This document shows, in pieces, positions 21,392 through 34,441 of a stretch of DNA of 64,000 bases. Source of the stretch: Archegozetes longisetosus (Eukaryota; Arthropoda; Arachnida; Sarcoptiformes; Trhypochthoniidae); contig JAEMBT020000007.1 in assembly GCA_018873245.2 (NCBI GenBank), positions 9,431,129 through 9,495,128 of the forward strand. The letters are read 5' to 3'. Position numbers and translations under genes: made by a program. The number at the start of each line of letters is the position of its first letter. Position 1 is the first letter of the stretch. Under the pieces are notes generated by a model, which worked only from the letters and a program-made list of their open reading frames with translations, did no database searches and had not been told where the DNA came from.

Positions 21392-23052
21392 ATGGCAATC
21401 AATGAACAATTGACGCCTTTAATTGGCAATCAAGTTAGTTATGATTCATTTAACAATTATTCATCTGATGATCGAAATACGAGCGAATCTCAAACAGTAC
21501 AAAACAGTGGCAACCAACGTATACCTTCTTCATCGTACAACAGCAGTCGGACAGCAATATTTCTCACAGTGAATGCTACTTTAGGAGCTGGTCTTCTCAA
21601 TATTCCACATGCTTTTAACGAATCTGGAGGAATCCTTTACGCAACTATTATTCAATCAGTAAGTCGAATCACGACTCCTACTCTATCTAATCAATCTTCT
21701 TCAATTAATTGTCTACTTCGTCTTTAGATATTTGTCATATTAATAATTGGCTCGTTGTTAATACTGACCTATTGCACAGATATCTGTAATGCAGTTTCCT
21801 ACCAAGAAGTTGTTTCTGCCTTTTGTGGACTTAAACTCCAACATTTGTGTTCGATCGTCATAATCCTCTATTCATATGGAGCTTGTATTACATTTGTCAT
21901 TATAATTGGTGATCAATTTGATCGAAGTAATAGACCTGTCAAGAAATTGACCTCATTTTTGATGAACTCCTTCTCTTTTCCAGCCTTCCTTTCTCTCTAT
22001 GGATCTGATTATGACCAGTATTGGTATATGAATAGAAATTTTACGATGTTAGCCACAAGTGCACTTCTCATTCTACCTCTTTCATTCTCAAAGAAAATTG
22101 GATTCTTGAGGACTGCAAGGTGATCGTTGAAGAACCAGTCATTGCTGTTATCGCTGAGTAAACGAAACTAATTTTTTAAAACCTATTTCAGTTTGATTGG
22201 ATTTTGCGCGACATTTTACATAATATTTCTAGCAGTATACCAATACTTCAAACTTGACACTCAAAATGTTGTGATAAAAACTAGACCCAAAACTTGGACT
22301 GAGGTTCTTTATATAACTCCTGTTCTCTGTTTCGCCTATCAGGTACAAATCGATACCTAGTCCTTATATCTTTAGTAAAATCCTAAGAATATTATTTCAT
22401 TTTGTAATTATAGTGTCAGTTAAGTTGGGTCCCAACTTATGCTGGAATGAAGCGTACAATTGGTTCGATTAAGATAACACTGACTGTTATGGTTTCGATA
22501 TTGATTTGTTATTTCTGCTATACACTAACTGCTATTTTCGGTTTGTTAACTTTCGGATCTAAAGACATTGAAAACGATTTGATGCAAAACTACGACGCCA
22601 ACGATGCCTTTGTCTTATCGGCAATTATTATTTTGATTGCTAAAACTATAACTATCTACCCATTGTTACTATTTTGTGGAAGAGTTGCTGTCGAAGACTA
22701 TTTGCAGATAATTTCCCAGATTTTACCAGGAGTTTTGAGATTTTGTCACAGTTCATCGCGTTTTGAGCTATTGAGAAGAGTTCTGATAGTTGTCGTATGG
22801 GTTTTTAGTACTGTTGTTATTGCAATATATGTCCCAAACATAACAGTTGCTATCGAATTTTTAGGCAGTTTTGCCACACTTTTCGTGTTCATATTCCCGG
22901 GACTTTGTTTCTTATCAGCGATTTTACGCAAAGACAAGAATTTGTATTTACTTAAAGACAGAATATATATTTTCATTGCATCTTTTTACATAATTTTAGG
23001 GGTTTTTATATTTGGATTAACTTTGACTCAAACAATTCGAAAAAACTCATAG
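21392..23052 (+). CDS. SLC38A7/A8-like sodium-coupled amino acid transporter; exons 21392..21658, 21728..22119, 22192..22342, 22414..23052
   Basis: A multi-pass amino acid carrier of the amino acid/auxin permease superfamily; the closest resemblance is to SNAT7/SNAT8 (glutamine and asparagine transport). Four exons join in phase to about 482 aa, the usual SLC38 length. The cytosolic N-terminus is Ser/Asn-rich. Helix 1 has the family signature NATLGAGLLNIPHAF. About ten further hydrophobic helices follow, including YSYGACITFVIIIGDQF, and across the exon 3/4 border CFAYQ joins CQLSWVPTYAGM, the conserved cytosolic loop. GLLTFGS and YPLLLFCGR are also family-typical. Introns are 69, 72 and 71 nt. 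AATAAA lies at 23219-23224. Substrate and membrane (plasma or lysosomal) cannot be decided here. Confidence 0.9.
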
Positions 23053-23437
23053 TTTTGAACAAAAAGAACATACCATTTATGAAAAGTTATACAATTAGTG
23101 TTGGTCAAAAATTATGCAATAATGAAGTAACATGTACTGAAAGAGTACAACATATAGTATATAAATAGATTAAAGCAATATTCTAGAATTAACTGAGTTT
23201 TACACAAGTGTAAAGTTTAATAAATTTTCTAGAAATTCATTTAGTAATTAATAACTAAGCTGCATCATTGAGCAAAACCTTTTTAATTCAGTCAGATACT
23301 TAAGTGCTTTTTAGAAACCAATGACAAGTCATGTTTAACTGCAGAATTTCTATATTGGTTCGTAAAAAGCACTCAAGTGCATGTGACAGTCAGGTTTTAC
23401 TGCATTGTGGTAAGATTAGAATGAACTTGATTTAATT
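23053..23437. other. Convergent spacer between SLC38-like and RPRD1
   Basis: A 385-nt tail-to-tail spacer. It holds the SLC38-like polyadenylation signal at 23219-23224 and the hairpin at 23297-23379, which is listed separately. Confidence 0.6.
23297..23379. ncRNA. Candidate pre-miRNA-like hairpin
   Basis: Arms at 23298-23321 and 23355-23378 pair at 21 of 24 positions. One mismatch sits near the base and a 2-nt internal loop near the top, and the inner end gains one further A-T pair and a G-T pair. The terminal loop is about 29 nt. Further AAAACCT/AGGTTTT complementarity lies outside the stem at about 23274-23280 and 23393-23399. Size, arm length and mismatch pattern fit a microRNA precursor, but a small inverted-repeat element is equally possible. 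No known microRNA is recognised with certainty. Strand of expression is unknown. Confidence 0.4.
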
Positions 23438-24855
23438 TCAACTGGTATTACTACTAGGTGTTCCGTGAATATTCTCGTAATCGACCGGTGATGCGTTGCT
23501 CTCATTTGGTGACACTGATGAGGTCACAGATCCAGCGCTAGCATTAATTCGCGCCACATTAAACAAATCACACGCCGACGGAAGTGGTGCTAAACCTGTC
23601 ACAGAGGGCAATCGACTCAAATCGGGCAAATTCTGCAGATGTGACTTGAGTTCGTTCCTAACTTGAGTCACTTTTCGCAACTTGTCTTTATATTCGCCTA
23701 ATTTCTGTTCAGTCAATAAAAGTGCTTCGCGTTGATTCTGAGTGAAATTACTAAGAATTGTTGAGATATGTTTTCTATCCTCCAATTCCTGAGAAAGTCT
23801 ACTGTTATAATCGGCTAATAAAGAACGCGCCTCTTCTACCAATTTGGACAATCGATCAGCTGCTCCCTTGTCGCGTATTCTGTCCAACAGAGTCGCGTCA
23901 AACACTTCTGTTGGAAGGCTTGCAATCTTTTGTCGAACGCTGGCATCAGCAGAAGCGGAGTTTTCCAACTCTTGCAATGCTTTAATAAGGACTTCAGGAT
24001 CGACTTTCGGCACGCTATTTGTTATTGTTATCGCTTTCTTTTCGCTCTTTTCATTTGCTATTTTCTGCTTAATTTGGTTATGACTACTTGTAGTCTTTTT
24101 AACATTTATTTCATCGGTTGTCCTCCTTTTTGTGGGTATTATAACCTTTGGATTTTCGAGGGCTCTCTTCTTACTATCCTTTTCTTTCTTGTCATTTGTT
24201 TGTTTTGTGTCTTTTGAACTTTTATGAACGTCTTTCTTGTGATGTTCCGAGTGTTTCTCTTTCTGTTGTTTACTACTATCGTTGACAGCATTAGAATTAT
24301 TGCTTTCTTTAGATGACTGTTGACTTCTTCTGAGTAAAACCGATTGCTTAAAATTATTGATTTGATTGCTATCATAAATATTTCTCGTCTCCCAAATCGA
24401 AAGAATACGATCGAGTGATGCCAACGTTTTCTCATCTGATTCTCTATTCAACAATTCAAATAATTAACAAATCAAACACAACAATCAAATAGTGCAATAC
24501 TTGGCCACGTTTTCAAACGATGACCTGAGGACAGCTCCAAACTCTTTGGAAAATTCGGGACCTTTTTTGCGGCTGTTCTGAATGACATCATTGGCCAAAT
24601 ACATAAAAGTTAGCTTTCGATTAGGTTTGGCTGTCATCGAAATAATAATTGAATCGATATAAACAGTGAAGGAGTGATTGAGACAAATAATGATGAGATC
24701 AAACCTTTTTTAAGTTCTTTACTCCATGTCTGAACAATTGATTTGTGATGTTTTCGGTGATGAATGAGCCATAACGACAGCGTCTGTATTGATTGCTGAC
24801 TATTATTCAATTCGTTTAATTTCTTTTCCAATGCCTGAGGCGTGAATCCAGACAT
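23438..24855 (-). CDS. RPRD1B: RPRD1-type CTD-interacting protein; exons 24855..24705, 24630..24501, 24443..23438
   Basis: It binds the phosphorylated C-terminal domain of RNA polymerase II and helps RPAP2 and other factors in transcription and termination. Three exons join in phase to about 428 aa. Residues 1-135 are the CID (ALEKKLNELNNSQQSIQTLS, LWLIHHRKH, LTFMYLANDVIQNS, LDRILSIWETRNIY). Residues 242-380 are the RPRD coiled-coil domain (ALQELENSASADASVRQKIA, RLSKLVEEARSLLADYN, VTQVRNELKSHLQNLPDLS), and the tail keeps GLAPLPSACDLF. Between them is a linker of about 100 residues rich in Lys, Ser, Asp and His (137-240), which makes the protein about 100 residues longer than human RPRD1A/B. 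Introns are 74 and 57 nt. RPRD1A and RPRD1B cannot be told apart here. Confidence 0.93.
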
Positions 24856-25421
24856 CTCTTGTGCTCAATTTGATTTAAATAACAATCGGTTTGATGACAT
24901 ATTAAACACTAATTCTATTGTTTTAGTAAAACTCGATTTCACTATAAGTTTGGTAATAAATTAATGCATTTAGAGTTATTCCCTATTAAACCAGAGTTTT
25001 GTTATTATTATAGTTGACTCAAAAACTAAAAATATTTCGTATTTTAATTATAGTTAAACTAAATTAAAAGTACAAAACTTTATACAAAATTACAGTATGT
25101 TTTAGTCACTGTTTAAAAGTTAGTAAATGTTTACAATTTAAAGTCCATCTTATTTACTGCAAAACTCTATTTTTCGACAGTATTTATGGAGAAAAAACCC
25201 TGAATATGGAGAAAAGTCCCTAAATATTGAGGAAAGTCCCTAGTATGGAGAAGAGTCCCTAAAATGTGCTCCATTGCTAACAAAATTGAGACAATGAACA
25301 AAATCCCCATTTGTATAAACAATAACATCGAAAGCCGGCATTTAATAAACCATTGATTGATTTGATCTAATTTAGTGGTTTTAAATAAATTAAGCAAATA
25401 AGTAATTGAATCCACGGGCAA
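24856..25421. promoter_or_regulatory. Divergent promoter region RPRD1 / NUDT21
   Basis: 566 nt between two head-to-head start codons. It contains the short tandem repeat at 25184-25265. A shared bidirectional promoter is plausible (inference). Confidence 0.5.
25184..25265. repeat. Tandem repeat, unit about 20 nt, four copies
   Basis: Four imperfect copies of a TATGGAGAAAAGTCCCTAAA-like unit, about 160-240 nt upstream of the NUDT21 start codon. Confidence 0.7.
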
Positions 25422-26237
<816 letters not shown>

Positions 26238-26300
26238 AGCTTTACATATTTATCACATATATATTATTAAACTAATTATCATTTTCCGCATTTTTGTTAA

Positions 26301-26306
26301 AATAAA
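26301..26306 (+). terminator. NUDT21 polyadenylation signal
   Basis: AATAAA 64 nt after the stop codon. It is the last gene-associated signal before the long gene-free stretch. Confidence 0.5.
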
Positions 26307-29065
26307 TCAATTTGAATAAACCAGTCATTGAAGATAATATTTATCAGAACTTTAATTAATAAATGATTGATTTATCTCATATCTATAATGTTACTCTATG
26401 TCATGTTGAAAAGTTCAAATTTCAAACCAAGCCTCAACTAAATAACACCTAAAATCAGAACCAATCCTTCACAACAGCTCTTAATCATTGATTTTCTTCA
26501 AAATGACTGAAAATCATTTTTATACTCCAGTACTTATGTGTTATTAACTCATTTTCTGAAATGATTGTTCTATTGATAAAGGTATTGTTAATATAATTTC
26601 AATTTAGAGACAATTGTTGAATAATTGTTAACCTTTTAAAATTTTAGTCATCCTATTGGACCGAATGAAGTGAGAAATTATACTAATAATTGAGTTATAC
26701 AAACTTACTAGTAAAGAATATTTAGTTTCTGAAAATGATCGCTGGTTTGAAAAAGTGCTGGTGAGTAGATTAGCTGTTTCTTAAGATTGGATTATGTTTA
26801 GCGAAAAATCGCTAAATTGTATGAATGGTTTAGTATGAATTTATTCATTTATTCAGAAAATTGAATTTCAAATTGAGCAACAAATAGGGAATATTTATTT
26901 TATTCATTATTAGAGGTCTAAACGCATCAATTAGTTAATCAGATGTTTAAATAGCTGATGAAAATGGATGTTATGATTAAAAATGAATGGCTTTGCTGGC
27001 CATCTGCCCAATTGTGGCTCTTTTGGTTACTCATTTTGACTCTCAAGAGAATCTTATTGTTTATTGATATTCAAAAAGAGCTAATGAATAATGCAGTTTT
27101 TAACAATTCCTCTTCTCTTCAATAGCTCCTATCAAGTTTACGGATATGATCACAATTGTTTGCTATTTTCCTCTGTTTCTGGTTTAAAGAATTGAAATTA
27201 TGTTCTAGTAATGAATGAAGTTAAGGGTTTTAAGGGTTATCAATGTAATTAATTGATTGAATGATAGAAAATCTAACATGCTACTCTACTCATTTAGTTA
27301 TAACTAGGCATTCAATTGTTAACTAACTTCCATCTGATAACTGATTAAATGATTAATATTTGTAAAAACCAGTGTTCAAATAATCGACCAATGATTGTTT
27401 AATGATTGTATTTTGTGACTACTTGAAAGATAGAAGAATAAATTTGAAAGTATAGTTGAATTGAAAATGTTAAACTGGCTTGGGTAGTAACTTAAGAATG
27501 AGCAATCTATTTTGCTATTTTCAACTCAGTTTGACGATTGAATGAACATAAATTATTTCATAATATTGAAAAGATTTAGATATTTATCACACAATTCCTT
27601 TATAATATTGAAAGAATTTTCTGGAACTAAGGTATAAATAAATTATAGCCTAAAATAAGACCATATCATATGTAAATTTATGAGTTGAAGGATGAAAAAT
27701 AATGGTATTTCATGAATCAAATGCACAAAAAGATGTATTGCTTTAAAGATTAGCCGATTTAGCTCTACGTAGAAATGAAAACAATAGCGAAAACAAAGTT
27801 TAGTTTGTTAGACAAACAGAGGAAAGAGGCAAATGTAAATTACATGTTCGGATTAATTTCAACTAAAATCTGTCAATTAGTTCACAAGAGAAACCATTTA
27901 TTCATTTGATTCAAACCAAATTGAAAGTATCTGTAATGAGAAATAAATCAATATTATTAACATTTATCTGATTCCACAAGTATCATCAGAATAACTGTTT
28001 AATCGATGCAAGATTTTTATTTGCTTTTACATAATTCATCAGATCAGTTGATTTTGGTAAGCTCAGGCTTATCATAAAATCTCGGCTTTAGCTTTCAATG
28101 AAAGTTTTAGTCATTGAGTTTATGAGCTTATAAAGCAATTATTTGAATTGTTTTTCACTTCTAAGTTATTTATGTGACTGCTGAATATCAATTTTCTTCC
28201 ATTGGAACAAACTAATCTGAATAGTAGCTCAGTTTGAGTTGAATTTTCAAACCTTAAAACTAGACTCAGTCGAGTGATGCTTCAAAAGCTTCAAAATTAT
28301 ATGAAATACGTTTTCCAATTGGCTAAAATGCGATCAAAGGAATGGATAATTGGATTCTAGTTTGGAAAAAGAAACAATTTTGGGTTTATATACTGGCATA
28401 GTGTTGATTATAAATAATGCATATTTTAGTGGACTCGATAGTATAAATAAATGTCATATTAGGTTGCATGGAGTGGAAGCACGTATGTCTCTTCGCTATC
28501 GGTTCCCATCGGAGTTTGTGAGGGTCAGTGAGTAATAAAGTAAAGCCAATTAAAATTTGTACGTCTGTCGTCTAATTCTGTGCAGCGATGGGTTTTTGGG
28601 ACTGGAACCTTATGCTAAGTTTACACAGAATGATCTTACAAAAGAGAAGAATAACGTATTAAAGCATCCGAGTTGTGAAATGTATGAAAAGTAGCGATAG
28701 TGTATTGAATGAAATCCATAGTGTATTGAAGTTAGCCCTACTGTTGAGCTGTTTGGCATAGCCATCATTCAATGGGCAAAATGACAGGTGTTAAGCAGCT
28801 TCAAGCCTCTTGTTTGCTGTTACATCAGTACTACTGCATCACTGCTCTTCTCTATGTCATATTTTATCTTTTGCACAATATTCTATGTTGAGCTTTGCCT
28901 CGATTTGTATTAAATAAAGTGGTCGTCGCCTACCACTGAAAAATGTGATCTCTTTATGCTTTGCATTCGCTATGCGTACACGTTAGCGGTCTCTTAAATT
29001 TACATATTCAAAAGCGAGTCATTATATATAACTTATATCGCATTTTTGAAGCACTATATTATTAT

Positions 29066-29066
<1 letters not shown>

Positions 29067-29127
<61 letters not shown>
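29067..29127. repeat. (CT)n microsatellite, 61 nt
   Basis: An uninterrupted CT dinucleotide run; the first of the long pyrimidine tracts. Confidence 0.98.
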
Positions 29128-29130
<3 letters not shown>

Positions 29131-29404
29131 TTACATATAGTTATAGCAAATGTTGCCCTAAATGAGATGAAAGATATTGTTTGAATTTTGATGTCGACAT
29201 TGAATCTTATTATTCAACTTTCATTTGTTGATTCCCTTACTTTGGCTAATTTTTCTCTCTGTTTTATTAATACACATGAAATTGCAATCTGTTAGACGTA
29301 ATTATGAGTGAGTGTTAGGTTGGTTCACATAATGTATGAGTCAATAGAATATAATATAGAGCAAAAGACTGAGTGAACAAATGTGTTTTATTAGGGCTCG
29401 GAGC

Positions 29405-29461
29405 AGAAGTAGTGTTAGTAGAAGTAGTGTTAGCAGAAGTACTGTTAGCAAAAGTAGTGTT
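29405..29461. repeat. 15-nt tandem repeat, about four copies
   Basis: Unit AGAAGTAGTGTTAGC, with one or two changes per copy. Confidence 0.85.
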
Positions 29462-30693
29462 GTTTCGGGCACAAACACAGAGATGCAATTTGAACATAAT
29501 TTGAAGAGAATGTGCAGCGAATTGGGCGGTCATATCTTGGAGCTGAAGTAATGGCTAAAATCCATCATTCTGTTGATGAAAGCTGAGACAAGAGTGCGAG
29601 TGCGAGACAGACACGTGTTACTTCCCATTTCTCGATATCAGACTAAAGGCGTATCCGTTAGCACAACTTCACATCAATACTTTTTGCCAGTTTTCTCTTC
29701 ATCTCTGATTCACTTCTCACCAACAGAACCGAGCAAAAGAATGGTAACAGAACTGGCCAACAGAATGGTGTGACCAATAATTATAAGATGAAAGCAAAAG
29801 TAATGGCAATGATAGAGACAAAGCTGTAGGAAAATTACAGCCTGTTTTCATGTGGTTTATTTTAGGGCCAATTCATAAGTTTTATATTTCATATGTTGAG
29901 TTGGACTAAGTTTTGGTCTGACAAGTTATAACTTCTGCCTGAAAATAAATCGTTAATTCGATGGTTATTGTTATGAAGAAGTTAAGAAGAAGTAGAAAGC
30001 AGTGAAAGGTGACTGCCCTTACAATCAAGTTGTTAATTTGGGTAAAATAATAGAGTTCCGACTTATTATTTATTGAACATTGTTGTCTAGCTCTTAAGCA
30101 TAACTACTTCATACACTGTAGTAAATAACAATCACAGCAATCTAATTTCAATAACAATTAACTCTTCTATCGTTTGCCATATCATCCAGACAATGGTTTT
30201 GTTTCCAGATTTTTTGGTCTAATTACATCGATGTCTTTGTTTAAGTTGCACTCATTTGTATTCAAATCTATCAAATGTTATGAACAAGATGTTCTTGATT
30301 TTTATGAGTTTCTATAATGAAATTGAGAAACAAAACAAGTCATAATTAAATATTAATAATGAAAGTTTGGCATGAAAATGGTTGAAAAGCTAGCTTAAAA
30401 GCTGACGTTGACAAAAGCAATATCTTTAGTATTTGAGGCATTTTGTTCAGTTGTATTATATTTAATAACGAAAAGTTAGTATAAATTGAAAATATAAAGT
30501 AATGGTGTTTGAATGCACTATTAACAAAGAACAAAAGCTGGCGTCTGAGCGGCCGACGAGTAAAAGATTGAGAAGAAGTTTAGATGAAAAGCGTTCATCT
30601 CATTAGAGTGATGGGTATCTGATGTGGGTTTGTGTAGTGTGTGATTTATATATTTTTCTTTGCTTTTGCGTCAAACATTAAGCGAGGCGCTAT

Positions 30694-30730
30694 CCATCTA
30701 GAAGATCCAACTAGAAGATCCATCTAGAAG
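30694..30730. repeat. 13-nt tandem repeat, about three copies
   Basis: Unit CCATCTAGAAGAT, imperfect. Confidence 0.75.
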
Positions 30731-30851
30731 AACGACTAGCAGTAAGGAAATAATCTAATTACAAATGCATACCCTCTTATGAAAGATTTCTGGTAATGAA
30801 CCTGTTATATTATACTTATCTAAATCGCTTCACTACCACCACTCAGTCACT

Positions 30852-30904
30852 GCTATAAAGCCCTATTCCTAATGTTAATTGAATTGCAGATAGCTCTTTA
30901 TAGC
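30852..30904. other. 53-nt hairpin, copy 1
   Basis: Arms begin GCTATAAAG and end CTTTATAGC. Nine perfect pairs, a 2-nt mismatch, then four more pairs. Same length and ends as the hairpin at 36109-36161. Confidence 0.6.
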
Positions 30905-31453
30905 ACTTACTCGACGACTAGTCACTGAAACGACTCTTCTTTATCACGAGCTATTCGACAGAGAGAAAAGAGCTGTTCGTATAGTAGTATTAATTTATAT
31001 AATACTTCCTGTGTTTGGCTGGGAATTTAATTTCACAAGTTTTAATTCAAAAAAGCATAATGTGATTCTTTTCTTTTGATTTGGCTAAATTTCTATAATT
31101 AATCACGCCTTTTAGTTGAAAGAATTTCAGACGCATTCGAGCGAGAATTCAGTCACGAGATAGCAGTCAATTATATAAAGCAGTTTATATGCATTTTTAC
31201 TGCTATTGTCACTTAATATGGATTGTCTTAAAACAGAGTCTGAATGTGCTGTACTGAGTGATGCTCAATTGTTTCGGCTGCTGCTAATTCTGCTCCGAAT
31301 TAAGTGCTTTAGAATAAACTTGCCGTAAAAATGATACATTTTATGGATGAAGAATAAGAGAGAATTGAATAGAAACAGCAATTTTTAATAAGTAGTCATA
31401 TCATTAAAGTTGTATTGTCTCATTTGAATTAGAAGCCCATTATAATCCTTTAG

Positions 31454-31498
<45 letters not shown>

Positions 31499-31500
31499 TC
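31454..31500. repeat. (CT)n microsatellite
   Basis: CT run with two small interruptions. Confidence 0.95.
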
Positions 31501-32504
31501 TTTCCATCAACATGTGGTCAAAGGCGGCTTTCATTAGTCAGTTATGCACCATTGAAATGATTCTTATGAAAAATGCATTGTTTAGAAGAAACAATTGTTT
31601 ATCATTGATTGGTTCAAGTCATGATCTATAGGACATTAAATAAATGCTTGATTCAGGATCACATTGCTTCTTCTTCATGCATGAATCTTTTATGGTATTT
31701 GCCAGCGGGTAACCAAACATCATTAGTGATGAACATATAATCTTTTCAACAGAAAAAAAATCACATAAAAGCTTCGCCATAACCATCAAAATAGAATATT
31801 GAATGAGTTGAGGATATGTTTCAGGAAAATGTTTAGGAATTTTAAATTCCTATTATTAAGTCCTATCGTTCCGAAATGATTGCGTACATCATATCCCCTG
31901 TTATTGGTTTGATATGAGGAACTAAGTCAACAATCTTTTACTAAACAACCACATCTTTATCAACTTCTCCTTTCTTCAAAGTTTCGATTCACAAAATCGA
32001 TTGTAAAAACGTGTTGATTAATAATCGAAAAAGTTTACCTGAAAAATGAGTCAATTATTGAATAGGACTGGCGTTGAAAAGATTAAACTGAAAAGATTGA
32101 ATTGTAAATTATAACACATTAAGGCCTGAAATGGTTTACTTTGTTGGCAAACGTCAAATCATATTCGACTTATACTTTGCAGCATATTTCCAAAGCGAAG
32201 CATTAAATTTCTCAAAGATTTTTGTTACAATTTGATCGCTGTGGCAATTCTTTAAATCGATTATTTTTGTCTTTTGGTTCAGTCATCGTTAGTGGTAACT
32301 GATTGGCGAATGTCTGCAAATCAGAGCAAACTTAGCAGCACATCAATAGGATGTTTGACCATCTTATTCGTCTTTGATCTATTGATCGGGTAGTTTTTGG
32401 AGAGTTTCCGCAAAGGCTTCACAATGGATTGAATGGGTTTCCTAACGATTCTGTTGATTTGAGGTGACAAGTCATTAGATGCTTATTTTTTGTTGCCTTT
32501 TAAA

Positions 32505-32549
32505 AAAGCAGCACATCTTCTGACCAAAGCAGCACATCTTCTACCCAAA
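32505..32549. repeat. Two-copy tandem repeat, unit about 21 nt
   Basis: Unit AAAGCAGCACATCTTCTGACC, close to 90 percent alike by eye. Confidence 0.7.
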
Positions 32550-33488
32550 CCAGCGTTTATATCCAAATTAAGCATCAATTGATCTTTTCTACAACTACAG
32601 TGTTAGCAAATACAGCAGAAGAATCTGGCCAAACAAGCCAAAATGAGAATAGATTGACTTAAAGGAACTGTTTTGCTGGCACATTAAATATTAGTATAAT
32701 TTAGTAAAAGCGGTTTCGACTCATTAGTTTCTTTAATGGTCGTCGAGATAGAGAGTGAAGATGGCTGTAGATTTCTATATCCAATACTCTGAAATGGTAG
32801 GTCGATCTAGTTTTGTGTTGATGGCCTTGACGCCGATAACAATGGTGTAATGTGTCGTAAGTGATTTAAGCTATTCAGCTGCTATCCAACTCTCTTACGC
32901 TTTAGTATTCTATGTATAATATGTAAGAGTATTAGTGTTTAAGTTTAGTTTCTCTACCTCTGATTCGCTAGCAGTGCAACATGTGCTTTAATATTCCCCC
33001 AGAGCTTTATAAGTTAGCTGAGAGCAGTTTCGGCAAAGTTCTGGATCACATTGGATGGCAGGGAATGAAGTTAGCTGGGAATAGTAGGATATTTTGACGG
33101 ATCACTTGATACGGCGTACTAGACGAGCCTCCCGTGATTAAACTCATCAACTTTCTCAGTCCCAAGTTGGTCATCTGTCCTTAGGGCCAAATGTTACTTT
33201 ACTACTGTTTGAGCCAAATTCTCCTCTTCTATATATTTATCATATCACGTAACATTATGAAACCAGCTCTTTTACCACCATTTGCTCTAGGCTTATCACA
33301 ATTTGCAGTCAACTTTATGTTACAAGTGTTATATCATGTGTATGCTCTTCTGCTCTTCTGGTATTCAAATATATCAATGCAAAAGCTCAAAGTATTCCAA
33401 TACTTTTTATATGTATTCATTTATTTTAGAAGCTCTGTATTTCATATAAAGTGATATATTTTGTAAAAATAAAAGGAACTTATTTTCA

Positions 33489-33504
33489 TATATATATATA
33501 TATA
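33489..33504. repeat. (TA)n run
   Basis: Sixteen alternating T/A bases. Confidence 0.9.
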
Positions 33505-34330
33505 CATTCTGAACGATCGATTTTTAAAGGTTTAGTCGTTTCTAACTTCTGTATTATTTTGTCGATAAACCAGATTCTATTCTGTAAGTGTTGAATATTT
33601 TTCAACAGCATATCTGCTGTATTTCTTCTTTGCAAATTGAACTTTATAGCTTGAACAATCTTACGATTATCTTCAGAATTAGAATTTTCAGTTTGATTTT
33701 GATATATGAGTTTGAAAAATAAGAAAACAAAATAGACTTCTAAAAAATTTAGATCACTTCAAATCTATGACTGTTTAGAATTTGTTAGAATTGGCAAATT
33801 TGTTTAAGTTGCATCTGGAGAGCTGTGGAGTTGGAATGAATAAGTAGTAGCTCTAAATCGAGAGTACATTGTATGCATTTTAAAACATTGAGAAAGAAAT
33901 TGAAAAAGTTTAGACTGACGTTTAATAAGCAAATTTGCATATAAGTCAAATAATATTAAAATTGCATTAAAATAAGTCATATAATAAGTTTACTGTATTA
34001 TGCAAATTACAATCAACACATCCCGCACTCATTTAGCTAAGACTTTCTCGAATAAATGTTTTAAAATTACTTATTTTATAGCCATCACAGTTTTATTTAT
34101 GTAGAGCCACTTAATCCTCGAACTGTTTTTGGATTAATTAATCTTCTTTTTATATTTGTGTGGTAATTAAAAGGTAGTTAAATTTAGTAAATTTAATTTA
34201 TAGGGAATATGTTGTACTATACATTTTATCGGGGGATTACTTCGGTAAATGATCTTAGAATCGCAGCTAGGGCTGAAGAGCTTCTAGAAATTATTTTCAA
34301 AATTAAAGTACAGCTATGTGCTCACAAAAA

Positions 34331-34441
34331 GTTTTCAAAAAATTTAACTGTATCAATTTAGTCCATCAATTGATTGCTTACTGTTAAAGGTTAATGAAGG
34401 TTTGATAGAAAATAAATAGATATTTTAATGTTGATCAGCGC
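34331..34441. repeat. Dispersed repeat, copy 1
   Basis: It matches 55931-56043 on the same strand at roughly four of five positions by eye, with a few 1-2 nt gaps. Shared blocks include AACTGTAT, TTGCTTA, GTTAAA and AGGTTTGATA. Weaker similarity extends about 70 nt upstream. Probably an old transposon fragment or segmental duplicate; the family is not recognised. Confidence 0.7.
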
